From NCBI RefSeq assembly GCF_011602365.1, contig NZ_JAAONZ010000022.1, positions 19,481 to 83,480 on the forward strand: 64,000 nucleotides of DNA, written 5' to 3'. Below the pieces are notes generated by a model. That model was not told the origin of the DNA. It searched no databases and worked only from the letters and a program-made list of their open reading frames with translations. Numbering within the stretch: the first letter of the stretch is position 1; each line of letters begins with the position of its first letter. Below, in pieces: positions 28,953 to 38,019 of the stretch. Both the position numbers and the translations under genes were made by a program. The DNA is from Pseudomaricurvus hydrocarbonicus (GTDB lineage: Bacteria > Pseudomonadota > Gammaproteobacteria > Pseudomonadales > Cellvibrionaceae).

Positions 28953-29888
28953 ATGGGAAATACGACTGTCGATGCGGCCATCGTTGTTCGGGAGTCCGCC
29001 AAGTGGCGCGATTACCTGGAACTCTGCAAACCCAAAGTCGTTGCCTTGATGATACTGACCTCGGTGATCGGCATGCTGTTGGCGGTTCCGGGCATGGTGC
29101 CTTGGGATGTGCTGATATTGGGAAACCTGGGGATTGCGCTGTGCGCCGGTTCGGCGGCCACGGTCAATCATCTGGTGGATCGTCAAATCGATCAGAAAAT
29201 GTTGCGTACCTTTAATCGTCCGGTGGCCACTGGCCGTTTAACCACCGCCCAGGCGAGTCTGTTTGCTTTGCTCACCGGTGTGTTGGGGATGGCCATTCTG
29301 TTGCTGTTTATCAACGCCGTCACGGCATGGCTGACGCTGGCGTCGCTGCTGGGGTATGCGGTGGTCTACACCCTGTTCTTGAAGCGCGCCACTCCGCAGA
29401 ACATTGTCATTGGTGGTATTGCCGGTGCCGCGCCGCCATTGCTGGGTTGGACGGCGGTAACCGGTGAAATTGGTGGCCACGGGTTATTGCTGGTGTTGAT
29501 TATCTTTGCCTGGACGCCGCCGCATTTCTGGGCACTGGCGGTGCATCGCAAAGAAGAATACGCCAATGCCGACATCCCCATGTTGCCGGTGACCCACGGG
29601 GAGCGTTACACCAAGATTCATATTTTGTTGTACACCGTGATGTTGTTCGCGGTCAGTTTGTTGCCTTACGCCACCGGGATGCTGAACTGGTTGTATTTGT
29701 TGGGTGCCGTGGTTTTGGGGGTCGGTTTTTTGTACTGGGCGGTGCGTTTGCTGCTCAGTGACGACGCCAGCCTGGGGATGGACACGTTTAAATATTCGAT
29801 CATTTACCTGATGGCGCTGTTTGTCATCATGCTGGCGGACCATTATTTTGTGCCGGCCAATTCACTGATGATCCGACAGGGGTATTGA
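28953..29888 (+). CDS. ctaB: Protohaem IX farnesyltransferase (haem O synthase)
   Basis: 311 residues, UbiA-family prenyltransferase with about nine TM helices. It attaches farnesyl to haem B, the step before CtaA. The first Asp-rich motif is NHLVDRQIDQKM (about 69-80), and a second cytoplasmic loop region holds TPPHFWALAVHRKEEYANAD. The start has GGGAGAG upstream. Its stop codon abuts the GTG start of the SCO gene. Confidence 0.96.
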   Translation: MGNTTVDAAIVVRESAKWRDYLELCKPKVVALMILTSVIGMLLAVPGMVPWDVLILGNLGIALCAGSAATVNHLVDRQIDQKMLRTFNRPVATGRLTTAQASLFALLTGVLGMAILLLFINAVTAWLTLASLLGYAVVYTLFLKRATPQNIVIGGIAGAAPPLLGWTAVTGEIGGHGLLLVLIIFAWTPPHFWALAVHRKEEYANADIPMLPVTHGERYTKIHILLYTVMLFAVSLLPYATGMLNWLYLLGAVVLGVGFLYWAVRLLLSDDASLGMDTFKYSIIYLMALFVIMLADHYFVPANSLMIRQGY

Positions 29889-30614
29889 GTGCTGATGACG
29901 AATATGTCGGATACAGAGGCGCAAGGCTCGGTGCCGGGTGATGAGATTCGTCCGGCGGTTAACCCCGCTTCGGTGCAGAGCACACAGCGACGGGGGATCA
30001 GACTGACCGTTATCGTCATTGGTGTGTTCATCACGGTGGTGATGGCGTTGTTCCTGAATAAAATCACCACACCCAGAGTGTTGTCGCCACTGGAGTTGCG
30101 GGCCAATGGCACCTACGTGTTTGAACAGGCGAGGATCTTTAAGGATTTTACCCTGCAGGATCAACACGGTCAGGCGTTCGGGCTGGAGCAACTGAAGGGC
30201 AAGTGGTCGCTGATGTTTTTTGGCTTTACCGCCTGTCCGGATGTCTGCCCAACGACCTTGTCGATGATGCGCGAGGTCAAAGCACAGCTGAAACCGGACA
30301 TTGCCGCCCAGACCCAGTTCGTGTTTGTGAGTGTGGACCCGGCCCGCGATACCGTGGCACAACTGGCGCAGTATATGCCGTATTTTGATCCGCAGTTTAT
30401 TGGTCTGACGGGCGACTTTCTGGAAATCAAACGCCTCGCCAACCAGTTGAACATAGCGTTTGTGAAGGTCACCCAAGCCGACGGGTACACAGTGGATCAC
30501 AGCGCCAACATCGCCATTGTGAACCCCTTTGGCCATTACCAGGGCTTTATTAAGGCACCCATGGATCAGGCCCGGGTGAAGTTAACGCTGCAATCCATAG
30601 TGACGGATTTTTAA
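29889..30614 (+). CDS. SCO1/SenC-family copper chaperone
   Basis: 241 residues from the GTG at 29889 (AGGGG 6 nt upstream); ATG codons at 29895 and 29904 are alternatives. TM at about 38-56, then a thioredoxin-fold copper domain with CPDVC (C116, C120) and distal H204 in DGYTVDHSANIAIV. SCO proteins mature the CuA site of subunit II. Last gene of the operon; its terminator overlaps the end of the convergent znuB. Confidence 0.95.
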   Translation: MLMTNMSDTEAQGSVPGDEIRPAVNPASVQSTQRRGIRLTVIVIGVFITVVMALFLNKITTPRVLSPLELRANGTYVFEQARIFKDFTLQDQHGQAFGLEQLKGKWSLMFFGFTACPDVCPTTLSMMREVKAQLKPDIAAQTQFVFVSVDPARDTVAQLAQYMPYFDPQFIGLTGDFLEIKRLANQLNIAFVKVTQADGYTVDHSANIAIVNPFGHYQGFIKAPMDQARVKLTLQSIVTDF

Positions 30615-30648
30615 AGTCAGCGCTTACCCTGGCGCCCTAAAAAAGCTA

Positions 30649-30675
30649 AGCCGGGCGTTAAAGCGCCGGCTTTTT
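30649..30675 (+). terminator. Rho-independent terminator of the cox operon
   Basis: Stem AGCCGGGCG (30649-30657) / CGCCGGCT (30664-30671) with a one-base mismatch, 6-nt loop and T-run to 30675. The right arm lies inside the 3' coding end of znuB on the other strand. Confidence 0.85.
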
Positions 30676-31443
30676 CGCCAGGCTCAGGGCAAAAAAGCCA
30701 CTGGCGCACAGCACGGCTGAGGGGCCGGCCGGGGTGTCCCAGTAGAAAGAAATCGCCAGGCCACCGGCGATGGCGAGCATGCCAATCGCGCTGGCGCAGA
30801 TCGCCATCTGCTCCGGGGTTTTCACCAGCCGTCGGCTGGCGGCGGCAGGAATGATCAGCAGTGCCGTGATCAATAAAACCCCCACCACTTTCATCGCCAC
30901 GGCAATCACCAGTGCCATCATCAGCATCAACGTGGTTCTCACCCAGGCGACGGGGACGCCCTCCACCTGGGCCAGCTCTTCATGCACCGTAATGGCAATC
31001 AGTGGGCGCCAGAGCCAGATCAGCAGGGGCAGAACAATGCCCGCCGTAATGGCAATGTTGACCAGGTCGCTGGCCGAGGTGGCGAGTAAATCGCCAAACA
31101 AAAAGCCGTAGAGGTCGACCCAGCCATTGGCAAACACACTCACCACCACCAGCCCCAGTGCCAACATGGTGTGGGATAAGATGCCCAACAGTGTGTCGGT
31201 GGCGATGGTGCGATTGTTTTGCAGCACCACCAGCAACAAGGCCAGCAACAAACAGAACACCGTCACGGCCAGGTTCACATTGACGGACAGGATCAGGCCA
31301 AAGGCGACCCCGGTGAGTGCCGAGTGGGCAAGGGTATCGCCAAAATAGGCCATGCGGCGCCAGACGGCAAACGATCCCAGGGGGCCGGTCATCAGCGCCA
31401 CGCCGCAGCCTGCGAGCAGGGCAAACCACATAAACTCAGGCAT
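30658..31443 (-). CDS. znuB: Zinc ABC transporter permease
   Basis: 261 residues, ABC-3 family permease with about eight TM helices (FMWFALLAGCGVALMTGPLG; MAYFGDTLAHSALTGVAFG; LLLITALLIIPAAASR). It forms the channel for zinc with ATPase ZnuC and binding protein ZnuA. The start MPEFMWFALL at 31443 overlaps the znuC stop by 8 bp, so the two are translationally coupled. The open frame continues 17 codons upstream inside znuC but is not needed. Confidence 0.95.
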   Translation of the reverse strand: MPEFMWFALLAGCGVALMTGPLGSFAVWRRMAYFGDTLAHSALTGVAFGLILSVNVNLAVTVFCLLLALLLVVLQNNRTIATDTLLGILSHTMLALGLVVVSVFANGWVDLYGFLFGDLLATSASDLVNIAITAGIVLPLLIWLWRPLIAITVHEELAQVEGVPVAWVRTTLMLMMALVIAVAMKVVGVLLITALLIIPAAASRRLVKTPEQMAICASAIGMLAIAGGLAISFYWDTPAGPSAVLCASGFFALSLAKKPAL

Positions 31444-32290
31444 GCCTGTGCTCCTTGTCATCGCGGTTGTGCGCCGGTGAATGAGTGTGTTCACAGCCGG
31501 ATTCGTGGACAGCGGCTGAGTCGCTGACCTCTACATCACCGTGGATGTCGTGGTGATGATCATGGTGGTGGGTGTAGACGGCGATGCCGCTGTGGGTCGT
31601 TTGCCCGAACAGTTCCAGGTAGGCAGGATCTTCAGTCACGCTGGATGGGTGGCCGTGGCAGCACACGTGCTGGTTCAGGCAAATGACGGTGTCGGTCGCC
31701 GCCATCACCAGGTGCAAGTCGTGTGACACCATCAATACCCCGCAACCGCGCTGATCGCGAATGTCGGCAATCAATTGATAGAGCCTGGATTGTCCGGCAA
31801 CGTCGACGCCTTGTACCGGTTCATCCAGCACCAGCAGGTCGGGGTTGCGCAGCAGGGCTCGTGCCAGTAACACCCGTTGGGTTTCGCCGCCGGACAGGGT
31901 GTGCATGGGGTTGTTGATCAGGTGCTCGATGCCAGTGAGTTGCAGGCTCTCCAGAATCACCGGCAGGCTGTCGGCGGACTTCCGCCTTAACGCCAGCTGC
32001 AGGAAACGCTTTACGCTCAGGGGCAGGCTGGCTTCAATGTGCAATTTTTGCGGCATGTAGCCAATGCGCAGATTGGGTTGACGGGTCAGGGTGCCCTGCG
32101 ATGCGGCCTGCAGTCCCAGAACGACCCTCACCAAAGACGTTTTTCCGGCCCCGTTGGGGCCAATCAGCGTGACAATTTCACCGGCGTTTAAATTCAGTGA
32201 CACGTTGTTGAGAATTTGCCGCTCACCAAATTGCAGGCACAGATCGGTCGCCTGGATGAGAGACTGTGGCGGTTTCAGGGCATCAGTCAT
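31436..32290 (-). CDS. znuC: Zinc ABC transporter ATPase with His-rich tail
   Basis: 284 residues. Walker A GPNGAGKTS (44-52), signature LSGGETQ (132-138) and Walker B LLVLDEP (152-158). The last 50 residues form a histidine/aspartate-rich tail (THHHDHHHDIHGDV, then more His-pairs) that likely binds zinc, perhaps as a sensor or buffer. The start at 32290 overlaps the zur stop by 8 bp. The order zur-znuC-znuB on one strand, facing znuA, matches Pseudomonas. Confidence 0.95.
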   Translation of the reverse strand: MTDALKPPQSLIQATDLCLQFGERQILNNVSLNLNAGEIVTLIGPNGAGKTSLVRVVLGLQAASQGTLTRQPNLRIGYMPQKLHIEASLPLSVKRFLQLALRRKSADSLPVILESLQLTGIEHLINNPMHTLSGGETQRVLLARALLRNPDLLVLDEPVQGVDVAGQSRLYQLIADIRDQRGCGVLMVSHDLHLVMAATDTVICLNQHVCCHGHPSSVTEDPAYLELFGQTTHSGIAVYTHHHDHHHDIHGDVEVSDSAAVHESGCEHTHSPAHNRDDKEHRHA

Positions 32291-32792
32291 GTCGGCTGGC
32301 CTCACAGCGGTCGCAACACCCCACCAGTTCAATGGATTGGGCCTTGATGCTGAACCCCAGATCCCTGGCGGTCTGGTTGATGTTGTCTTGCAGGGATTGG
32401 GTGGAAAATTCAATGGCGACACCGCAGTGTTCACAGATCAAAAAATTGTTGGCGTGATGGGCACTGGGGTGGGTACAACCAATGTAGGCGTTGAGGGTAT
32501 TAATCCGGTGGATCAGGCCTTGCTCCAATAAAAACTCCAGGGCTCGATAGACGGTGGGTGGCGCGACCCGTCGGGTCGACTCTTGTGCCAGCATGTCCAT
32601 CAGCGCGTACGCCCCCAGGGGCTTGTGGCTTTGCCAGATCAGCCGCAGTACCTGCTCGCGTAATCGGGTCAGGCGGGCCCCATTGTGGGTACAGATTTCC
32701 TGGGCCTGGGTCATCGCGGTGGCGATGCACTGTGTGTGATCGTGCTGCTGCGAGGCGATGGACGTAGGCAGGGGCGATTTGGGTAAGGCCAT
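32283..32792 (-). CDS. zur: Zinc uptake regulator (Fur family)
   Basis: 169 residues. N-terminal winged helix (LTRLREQVLRLIWQ, then APPTVYRALEFLLEQGLIHRI) and a C-terminal dimerisation domain with structural-zinc cysteines C120xxC123 and C160xxC163. Regulatory-site histidines lie around CTHPSAHHANN. The combination with znuABC and the adjacent Zur box identifies it as Zur rather than Fur. The start is uncertain: ATG 32792 is used, GTG 32834 is also open. Confidence 0.93.
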   Translation of the reverse strand: MALPKSPLPTSIASQQHDHTQCIATAMTQAQEICTHNGARLTRLREQVLRLIWQSHKPLGAYALMDMLAQESTRRVAPPTVYRALEFLLEQGLIHRINTLNAYIGCTHPSAHHANNFLICEHCGVAIEFSTQSLQDNINQTARDLGFSIKAQSIELVGCCDRCEASRHD

Positions 32793-32894
32793 AGCGGGTG
32801 CCGTGGTTGTGTTTATTGATGGCTCAGAGCGCACCCGACTGGGTTCGGCTGTCCCGAGTGGATGGGGATAACCAGTAAGGCTGTCTGAAAATTT

Positions 32895-32911
32895 ATGTTA
32901 TTATATAACAT
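32895..32911. promoter_or_regulatory. Zur box in the zur-znuCB / znuA divergent promoter
   Basis: Perfect inverted repeat ATGTTAT (32895-32901), TAT, ATAACAT (32905-32911). It matches the core of the gammaproteobacterial Zur consensus (TGTTATAnTATAACA type). It lies 25 bp upstream of the znuA start and about 100 bp upstream of zur. Zn-Zur is expected to repress both directions when zinc is sufficient. Confidence 0.92.
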
Positions 32912-32935
32912 AATCTTTTCCGGGTAGATCTACTT

Positions 32936-34063
32936 TTGAACACTTCTTTGATACGTCGGGGTCTTTTGGGCGTCAGCTTATGGGCGGCGAGCTTGTGTGT
33001 GTGTGTCTGGGCTGAAGCGCAGCCGGCGGGTTATGAACCTGCCGGGTCGGCAAGGGCGGCTGCGCCGGTGGCCTCCGCGGCGTTAACCCCTGAGGCCCTA
33101 ACACCTGAGTCATTAACTCCGAGGCGCTTAACAATCGTCACCTCCATTCAGCCGCTGAGCCTGATGGCCAAAGCGGTGGTTGGGGATCATGTTGACGTCA
33201 CCAACCTGCTACAGCCGGGTCAAACCCCGCATGATTTTGCTTTTAAAGTGTCTGACCGGCAGCGGCTGGAGCGCGCGGACCTGTTACTGTGGGTGGGTGA
33301 AGCGTTGGAGCCTTACCTCGTTTCGATTGCGGCGTTGCAACCGCAGCTGTCCATGGCCTCGCTGGTGTCATCCAGTGGCCGCCAGGGGCTGCAACCGGCG
33401 GGATCTGACGGTGACCGCGAAAGCGGGGATGCGCATCGTGGGGACAGCAATGAGGACAACAATGAGAAAAACAGTGATCACCACCGTGGTGAGGGGGATC
33501 ATGCCAGCCATCATCTCTCCCATGGCGACCAGCACCTCTGGCTGAACCCGGAGTACGGTGCGGCCATGATGCAGGCGTTGGCAAAGCGCCTGGCAGAGCT
33601 GGATCCCGTTAACGCGGCTGAGTATCAGCAGAATGCACGCGATGAAAGCCGCCGGGTGTTGTCGTTGACATCACGTCGCCGCCCGGTGGAAGACCGCGAT
33701 GCAGAGGTCCGTCATGACACGAGTCCTGCAGCCAGGCAGTACGCCGTTGTGCATAAAGCCTATCAGCACTTTTTGGAATACTTCGGTTACCCCAGCCCCT
33801 TGGTGTTGACCCCGATACCGGAACTCAGCCCTGGCGCTCGCCAACTGTGGCGGGTGGGGGAACAGCTCTCGGCGGGCGATTGTTTGCTGATTGAGTCCGC
33901 AAGCCCCCGAAAATGGGTCAACAGCTTTGCCCAGCGGCAGCAGCTGAAGCTGGTCAGGGCCGACATTATGGGGTCGTCGGACGGTGTAACCACTTACTAT
34001 CGGTTGCTCGAAGAGCTGGTTAAGACTTTTGATGGTTGTACGGCAGTGCCCCCGCTAGAGTGA
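32936..34063 (+). CDS. znuA: Periplasmic zinc-binding protein
   Basis: 375 residues from a TTG start. The signal peptide (MNTSLIRRGLLGVSLWAASL..., cleavage near WAEA) justifies it; no ATG precedes the peptide. Cluster A-I solute-binding protein fold, with metal ligands expected in the PGQTPHDF and WLNPEYG regions. A His/Asp-rich flexible loop (about 155-200, DHHRGEGDHASHHLSHGDQH) is typical of ZnuA and captures zinc. An additional Ala/Pro/Thr-rich linker at 30-60 contains repeated LTPE units. Confidence 0.94.
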   Translation: MNTSLIRRGLLGVSLWAASLCVCVWAEAQPAGYEPAGSARAAAPVASAALTPEALTPESLTPRRLTIVTSIQPLSLMAKAVVGDHVDVTNLLQPGQTPHDFAFKVSDRQRLERADLLLWVGEALEPYLVSIAALQPQLSMASLVSSSGRQGLQPAGSDGDRESGDAHRGDSNEDNNEKNSDHHRGEGDHASHHLSHGDQHLWLNPEYGAAMMQALAKRLAELDPVNAAEYQQNARDESRRVLSLTSRRRPVEDRDAEVRHDTSPAARQYAVVHKAYQHFLEYFGYPSPLVLTPIPELSPGARQLWRVGEQLSAGDCLLIESASPRKWVNSFAQRQQLKLVRADIMGSSDGVTTYYRLLEELVKTFDGCTAVPPLE

Positions 34064-34254
34064 CAGGCGTATACCTGGCGTAATGGCGGTGGAGTACGAG
34101 GTCGATTGACGGTCGAGGCTGGTGTAAGGGTCTTAGATAAGGGGCTTGTGTGGGATGTGGCAGGGGAAAAAGAGCCCTGCACCGGGAATAAGGGAGGAGA
34201 GAGTTCCGGCGCAGGGAAGAGCGATGAATAAACTTTTACAACTTACTGACAAAT

Positions 34255-34295
34255 GGGTGTTTGCAGACACCCGCTGCGGCTGAGCCACCGCAGCG
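34255..34295. terminator. Two adjacent GC-rich hairpins between znuA and small secreted gene
   Basis: GGGTGT/ACACCC (34255-34260, 34267-34272) and CGCTGCGG/CCGCAGCG (34272-34279, 34288-34295). Neither has a clear T-run on either strand. They may stabilise the 3' end of the small gene mRNA or terminate with Rho. The rest of 34064-34303 holds a further hairpin GCAGGG/CCCTGC (34160-34180) and no gene. Confidence 0.45.
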
Positions 34296-34303
34296 TTGAT
34301 AAA

Positions 34304-34564
34304 TTAGTTCTGAGCAGCGACTTCAAGCATCAGGTTGAAGCGTTCTTCCATCTTTGAAGCCAGTTTCTCATTGGCCTCATCCAGAGTTTTTTCCATTTTC
34401 TGGGAATTCAATTCTGCATTAACAATTTCTGTTGTTGCCCAGCTTGAGCTAGCGCCAGTTTCTGCAACGAGTACTGCGACGTTGGAGTAGCTGGAACCAA
34501 CCTTGTTAGCCAGAGCGCCTTGGGCGCAAAGAGCTAGGGCAATCAGGAAACCAAGTTTTTTCAT
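34304..34564 (-). CDS. Small secreted protein of unknown function
   Basis: 86 residues. Clear signal peptide (MKKLGFLIALALCAQGALA, cleavage near ALA-N). The mature part of about 67 residues is small and polar, with an amphipathic charged helix at 55-80 (QKMEKTLDEANEKLASKMEE). There are no cysteines outside the signal peptide. GGAGG lies before the ATG. The family is not recognised. It sits alone between znuA and polA, with an unusual cluster of GTTAC motifs in its upstream region. Confidence 0.75.
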   Translation of the reverse strand: MKKLGFLIALALCAQGALANKVGSSYSNVAVLVAETGASSSWATTEIVNAELNSQKMEKTLDEANEKLASKMEERFNLMLEVAAQN

Positions 34565-34632
34565 AGTGCGGTCCTCCATGAGAGTGGTTGATTCCGACCA
34601 ACAGGGCTTGGAACCTGTTGATCAGTTGTTTT

Positions 34633-34821
34633 GTTACCTTGTGTTACGCATTGTAACGAAGAGGCGGGGGTTACGCCAGTTTTATTTAACCTAAAAGTGC
34701 AAAAAACCATCGGTGGTGTGTTGTTTTGACTCGAAAAAAGCAAGGTAACACCATATATAGTAGCTGGTAACGGACTGGTAACACTATGAGGGGGTGCGGG
34801 AGATGTGTAAAAAAGTGTTAC
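34633..34821. promoter_or_regulatory. Cluster of eight phased GTTAC/GTAAC motifs upstream of polA
   Basis: GTTAC at 34633, 34643, 34670 and 34817; GTAAC at 34653, 34745, 34767 and 34778. Spacings of 10, 10, 22 and 11 bp put many sites on one helix face, and several extend to GGTAACA/TGTTACC. They lie in the 580-bp gene-free interval 34565-35144, between the small secreted gene (minus) and polA (plus). The remainder of the interval (34860-35144) shows no repeat or RNA gene. Confidence 0.6.
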
Positions 34822-35144
34822 CGGGCAGGTTTTTGCTAATAATTTTCGGGTATTTCAATTCTTGAACTTCGATAATTGGGTTTTAACGGGTTTCAGCCTG
34901 AACTGAAATGGTGCGGCCGCGACTCAAAATGGCGCAGGGACGGTTGCCGCAAGGATGGGGTGGCCCGCCGTGCGTGTTGGGTTTTGGGGCCGCGAGTCAT
35001 CGGGCCGGCGGCGATGTTGTCGCGGGCAGTAGCGGTACTCGGCAGAGATAGGGTTTGTTCTTCGCCGGCGGCTGTTAGAATAGGCTTCTTTATATACACG
35101 CCTCTGCAAAACCGAAGCGATCACTTGTCTTAATGGAATCTCGC

Positions 35145-37901
35145 ATGTCTAAAGCCCCCCTGGTCCTGGTGGATGGATCTTCGTACCTGTACCGCGCCTT
35201 TCACGCCCTGCCTCCACTCACCAACTCCAAAGGTCAGCCGACCGGTGCGGTCAAAGGTGTCATCAGTATGTTGCGGCGTATGGATAAAGATTATCCCGGG
35301 TCGGTGGTCGCAGTGATTTTTGATGCCAAAGGCAAAACCTTTCGCGACGACATCTATTCGGAGTACAAGGCGCACCGCCCGCCGATGCCCGATGATTTGC
35401 GCTGCCAGATCGAGCCGATTCACAACATCATCAAAGCCATGGGCTTGCCGCTGCTGATCATAGACGGGGTGGAGGCGGATGATGTCATTGGCACCCTGGC
35501 GCGCCAGGCGACGGAGCAGGGGGTCGATGTGGTGGTCTCCACCGGCGACAAAGACATGGCGCAGCTGGTGACAGAGCACGTGACGCTGGTGAACACCATG
35601 ACCAATACCACAATGGATCGCGAAGGGGTGAAAGAAAAGTTCGGTATCCCGGCCGAGCTGATCATTGATTATCTGGCACTGATGGGGGACAAGGTCGATA
35701 ACATCCCCGGTGTGCCGGGGGTGGGTGAAAAAACAGCGCTGGCCCTGTTGCAAAACATGGGGGGGCTGGATGCCATTTACGGCGATCTGGAGGCGGTGCG
35801 TGAATTGGGGTTTCGCGGCGCCAAGAAAATGCCGGAAAAGCTGCTGGAAAACAAGGAATCTGCGTACCTGTCCTACGAACTGGCCACCATCAAGGTGGAT
35901 GTACCGCTGGACTGTGGCCCCAAAGACCTGCTCATGGACGAAGCCGACCAGACCGCCTTGCTGGCGCTGTACGAGGACATGGAGTTTAAAACCTGGGTCA
36001 AAGAAATCGGTCAGCCAGTGGCCGGCGATGATGCCGGTGTGAGTCCGGCGAACGGCGGGGAGGCTGCCCCCGCTGCCCCGGCGACCGTAACGGAGACCGA
36101 ATACGAGACCGTGTTGAGCGAAGCTGACTTCCTGCGCTGGCTGGAGGCGTTGCGGCAGGCTGAGGTGTTTGCGTTTGATACAGAAACCACCAGCCTCAAT
36201 TACATGGAAGCCCGGGTGGTGGGGGTGTCCTTTGCCGTCGAACCGGGCAAGGCGGCCTATGTGCCTTTTGGCCACGACTACCTGGATGCCCCAGAGCAGC
36301 TGTCGGAAACCTGGGTGTGGCAACACTTGAAGCCTTTGCTGGAAGACCCGGACCAGAAGAAAGTTGGTCAAAACCTCAAATACGACATGAGTGTGCTGGC
36401 AAACCATGGCATCAACCTGCGCGGTATCGCCTTTGACACCATGCTGGAATCCTATGTGCTGGACTCCGCGGGCAGCCGTCACGACATGGACACCCTGGCG
36501 GAGCGGCACCTGGATGTGCAAACCATTCATTTCGAAGACATCGCTGGCAAGGGGGCCAAGCAGCTCACCTTCAACCAGATCGCGCTCGAACAGGCGGGAC
36601 CTTACGCCGCTGAAGATGCGGACATCACCCTCAGGTTACATCAGACCTTGTGGCCCCAGTTGCTGGCGACCGAGACTCTGGCCCGCGTGTTTAATGAGAT
36701 TGAGCGGCCCCTGGTGTCCGTCCTCTCCCGTATTGAGCGCAATGGGGCGATGATCGACTCGCAGCTGTTGGGCCAGCAGAGTGTCGAAATCGCCGAGCGA
36801 CTCGACGCGCTGGAGAAGCAGGCCTTCGACCTGGCAGGGGAAGAATTTAATCTCGGCTCCACGCAGCAGCTCGGCCGTATCCTGTTTGAAAAGCTGGAAC
36901 TGCCGGTGATTAAGAAAACGCCGAAGGGCGCCCCTTCCACGGCCGAAGAAGTGCTACAGGAGCTGGCGTTGGATTACCCGCTGCCCAAACTGTTGATTGA
37001 ATACCGCGGTCTGGCCAAACTCAAGTCCACCTACACCGATAAGCTGCCGAAGATGGCCAACCCGCTCACGGGTCGGGTTCACACCTCGTATCATCAGGCC
37101 GTTACCGCCACCGGCCGACTGTCGTCCTCGGACCCCAATCTGCAGAACATTCCCATTCGCACGGAAGAGGGGCGGCGCATCCGCAAAGCCTTTATTGCCC
37201 CGAAGGGCTATAAAATTGTGGCGGCGGATTATTCCCAAATTGAGTTGCGCATCATGGCGCACCTGTCCGGTGACGCGGGGCTGCAAAGCGCGTTCGCCCA
37301 GGGGCTGGATGTGCACCGGGCAACCGCGGCGGAAGTGTTCGGCGTGGGTGTTGAGCAGGTCACCAGTGAACAGCGTCGCAGTGCCAAAGCCATTAACTTT
37401 GGCCTGATTTATGGCATGTCCGCTTTTGGGCTGGCCAAACAGCTGCATGTGGGGCGCCACGAAGCGCAGCAATACATTGACCGGTACTTTGAACGCTACC
37501 CGGGCGTGCAGCGCTATATGGATGAAACCCGGGTTGAAGCGGCGGAAAAGGGTTACGTTGAGACCTTGAAAGGTCGCCGCTTGTATCTGCCCGAGATCAA
37601 TTCACGCAATGGCATGCGCCGGCAGGCGGCAGAGCGGACCGCGATTAACGCACCCATGCAGGGCACCGCGGCAGACATTATCAAACTGGCCATGCTCGAT
37701 GTGGATAGCTGGCTGGCCAGCTCGGAGGTGGATGCTCGCATGATCATGCAGGTCCACGATGAACTGGTGCTGGAAGTGGCAGAGGATCAGGTTGAGTCGG
37801 TCAGTGAGGGGTTGAAAGCACGCATGGAATCGGCCATGAGTCTGGATGTGCCGCTGTTGGTTGAAGCCGGTGTGGGCGATAATTGGGACGAAGCGCATTA
37901 A
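35145..37901 (+). CDS. polA: DNA polymerase I
   Basis: 918 residues (E. coli 928). Domains in order: 5'-3' exonuclease (about 1-290, [49 protein letters not shown]); 3'-5' proofreading exonuclease with intact Exo [11 protein letters not shown] (near 345); and family A polymerase with motifs A ([19 protein letters not shown]), B ([20 protein letters not shown]) and C ([11 protein letters not shown]). ATG at 35145 has GGAA upstream and is preferred to the in-frame ATG at 35133. The sRNA cluster follows. Confidence 0.97.
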   Translation: MSKAPLVLVDGSSYLYRAFHALPPLTNSKGQPTGAVKGVISMLRRMDKDYPGSVVAVIFDAKGKTFRDDIYSEYKAHRPPMPDDLRCQIEPIHNIIKAMGLPLLIIDGVEADDVIGTLARQATEQGVDVVVSTGDKDMAQLVTEHVTLVNTMTNTTMDREGVKEKFGIPAELIIDYLALMGDKVDNIPGVPGVGEKTALALLQNMGGLDAIYGDLEAVRELGFRGAKKMPEKLLENKESAYLSYELATIKVDVPLDCGPKDLLMDEADQTALLALYEDMEFKTWVKEIGQPVAGDDAGVSPANGGEAAPAAPATVTETEYETVLSEADFLRWLEALRQAEVFAFDTETTSLNYMEARVVGVSFAVEPGKAAYVPFGHDYLDAPEQLSETWVWQHLKPLLEDPDQKKVGQNLKYDMSVLANHGINLRGIAFDTMLESYVLDSAGSRHDMDTLAERHLDVQTIHFEDIAGKGAKQLTFNQIALEQAGPYAAEDADITLRLHQTLWPQLLATETLARVFNEIERPLVSVLSRIERNGAMIDSQLLGQQSVEIAERLDALEKQAFDLAGEEFNLGSTQQLGRILFEKLELPVIKKTPKGAPSTAEEVLQELALDYPLPKLLIEYRGLAKLKSTYTDKLPKMANPLTGRVHTSYHQAVTATGRLSSSDPNLQNIPIRTEEGRRIRKAFIAPKGYKIVAADYSQIELRIMAHLSGDAGLQSAFAQGLDVHRATAAEVFGVGVEQVTSEQRRSAKAINFGLIYGMSAFGLAKQLHVGRHEAQQYIDRYFERYPGVQRYMDETRVEAAEKGYVETLKGRRLYLPEINSRNGMRRQAAERTAINAPMQGTAADIIKLAMLDVDSWLASSEVDARMIMQVHDELVLEVAEDQVESVSEGLKARMESAMSLDVPLLVEAGVGDNWDEAH

Positions 37902-37985
37902 TTGAGAGGCCTGAATTAAGAGACCTGAACTAAGAGACCGGCCTCGGGACGTCACGATCAAAACGGCGACAACTTTCCTTAGCCG

Positions 37986-38013
37986 GGAACTTTGAGGACA
38001 CCGGCCAGTCTCA
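37986..38013 (+). promoter_or_regulatory. Sigma-E/AlgU-like promoter of sRNA copy 1
   Basis: -35 GGAACTT (37986-37992), 16-nt spacer, -10 TCTCA (38009-38013). It matches the extracytoplasmic sigma-E/AlgU consensus (GGAACTT, 16-17 nt, TCnnA). Start expected near 38020. The -10 lies within CCAGTCTCA, conserved in all three copies. Confidence 0.8.
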
Positions 38014-38019
38014 ATTAGC

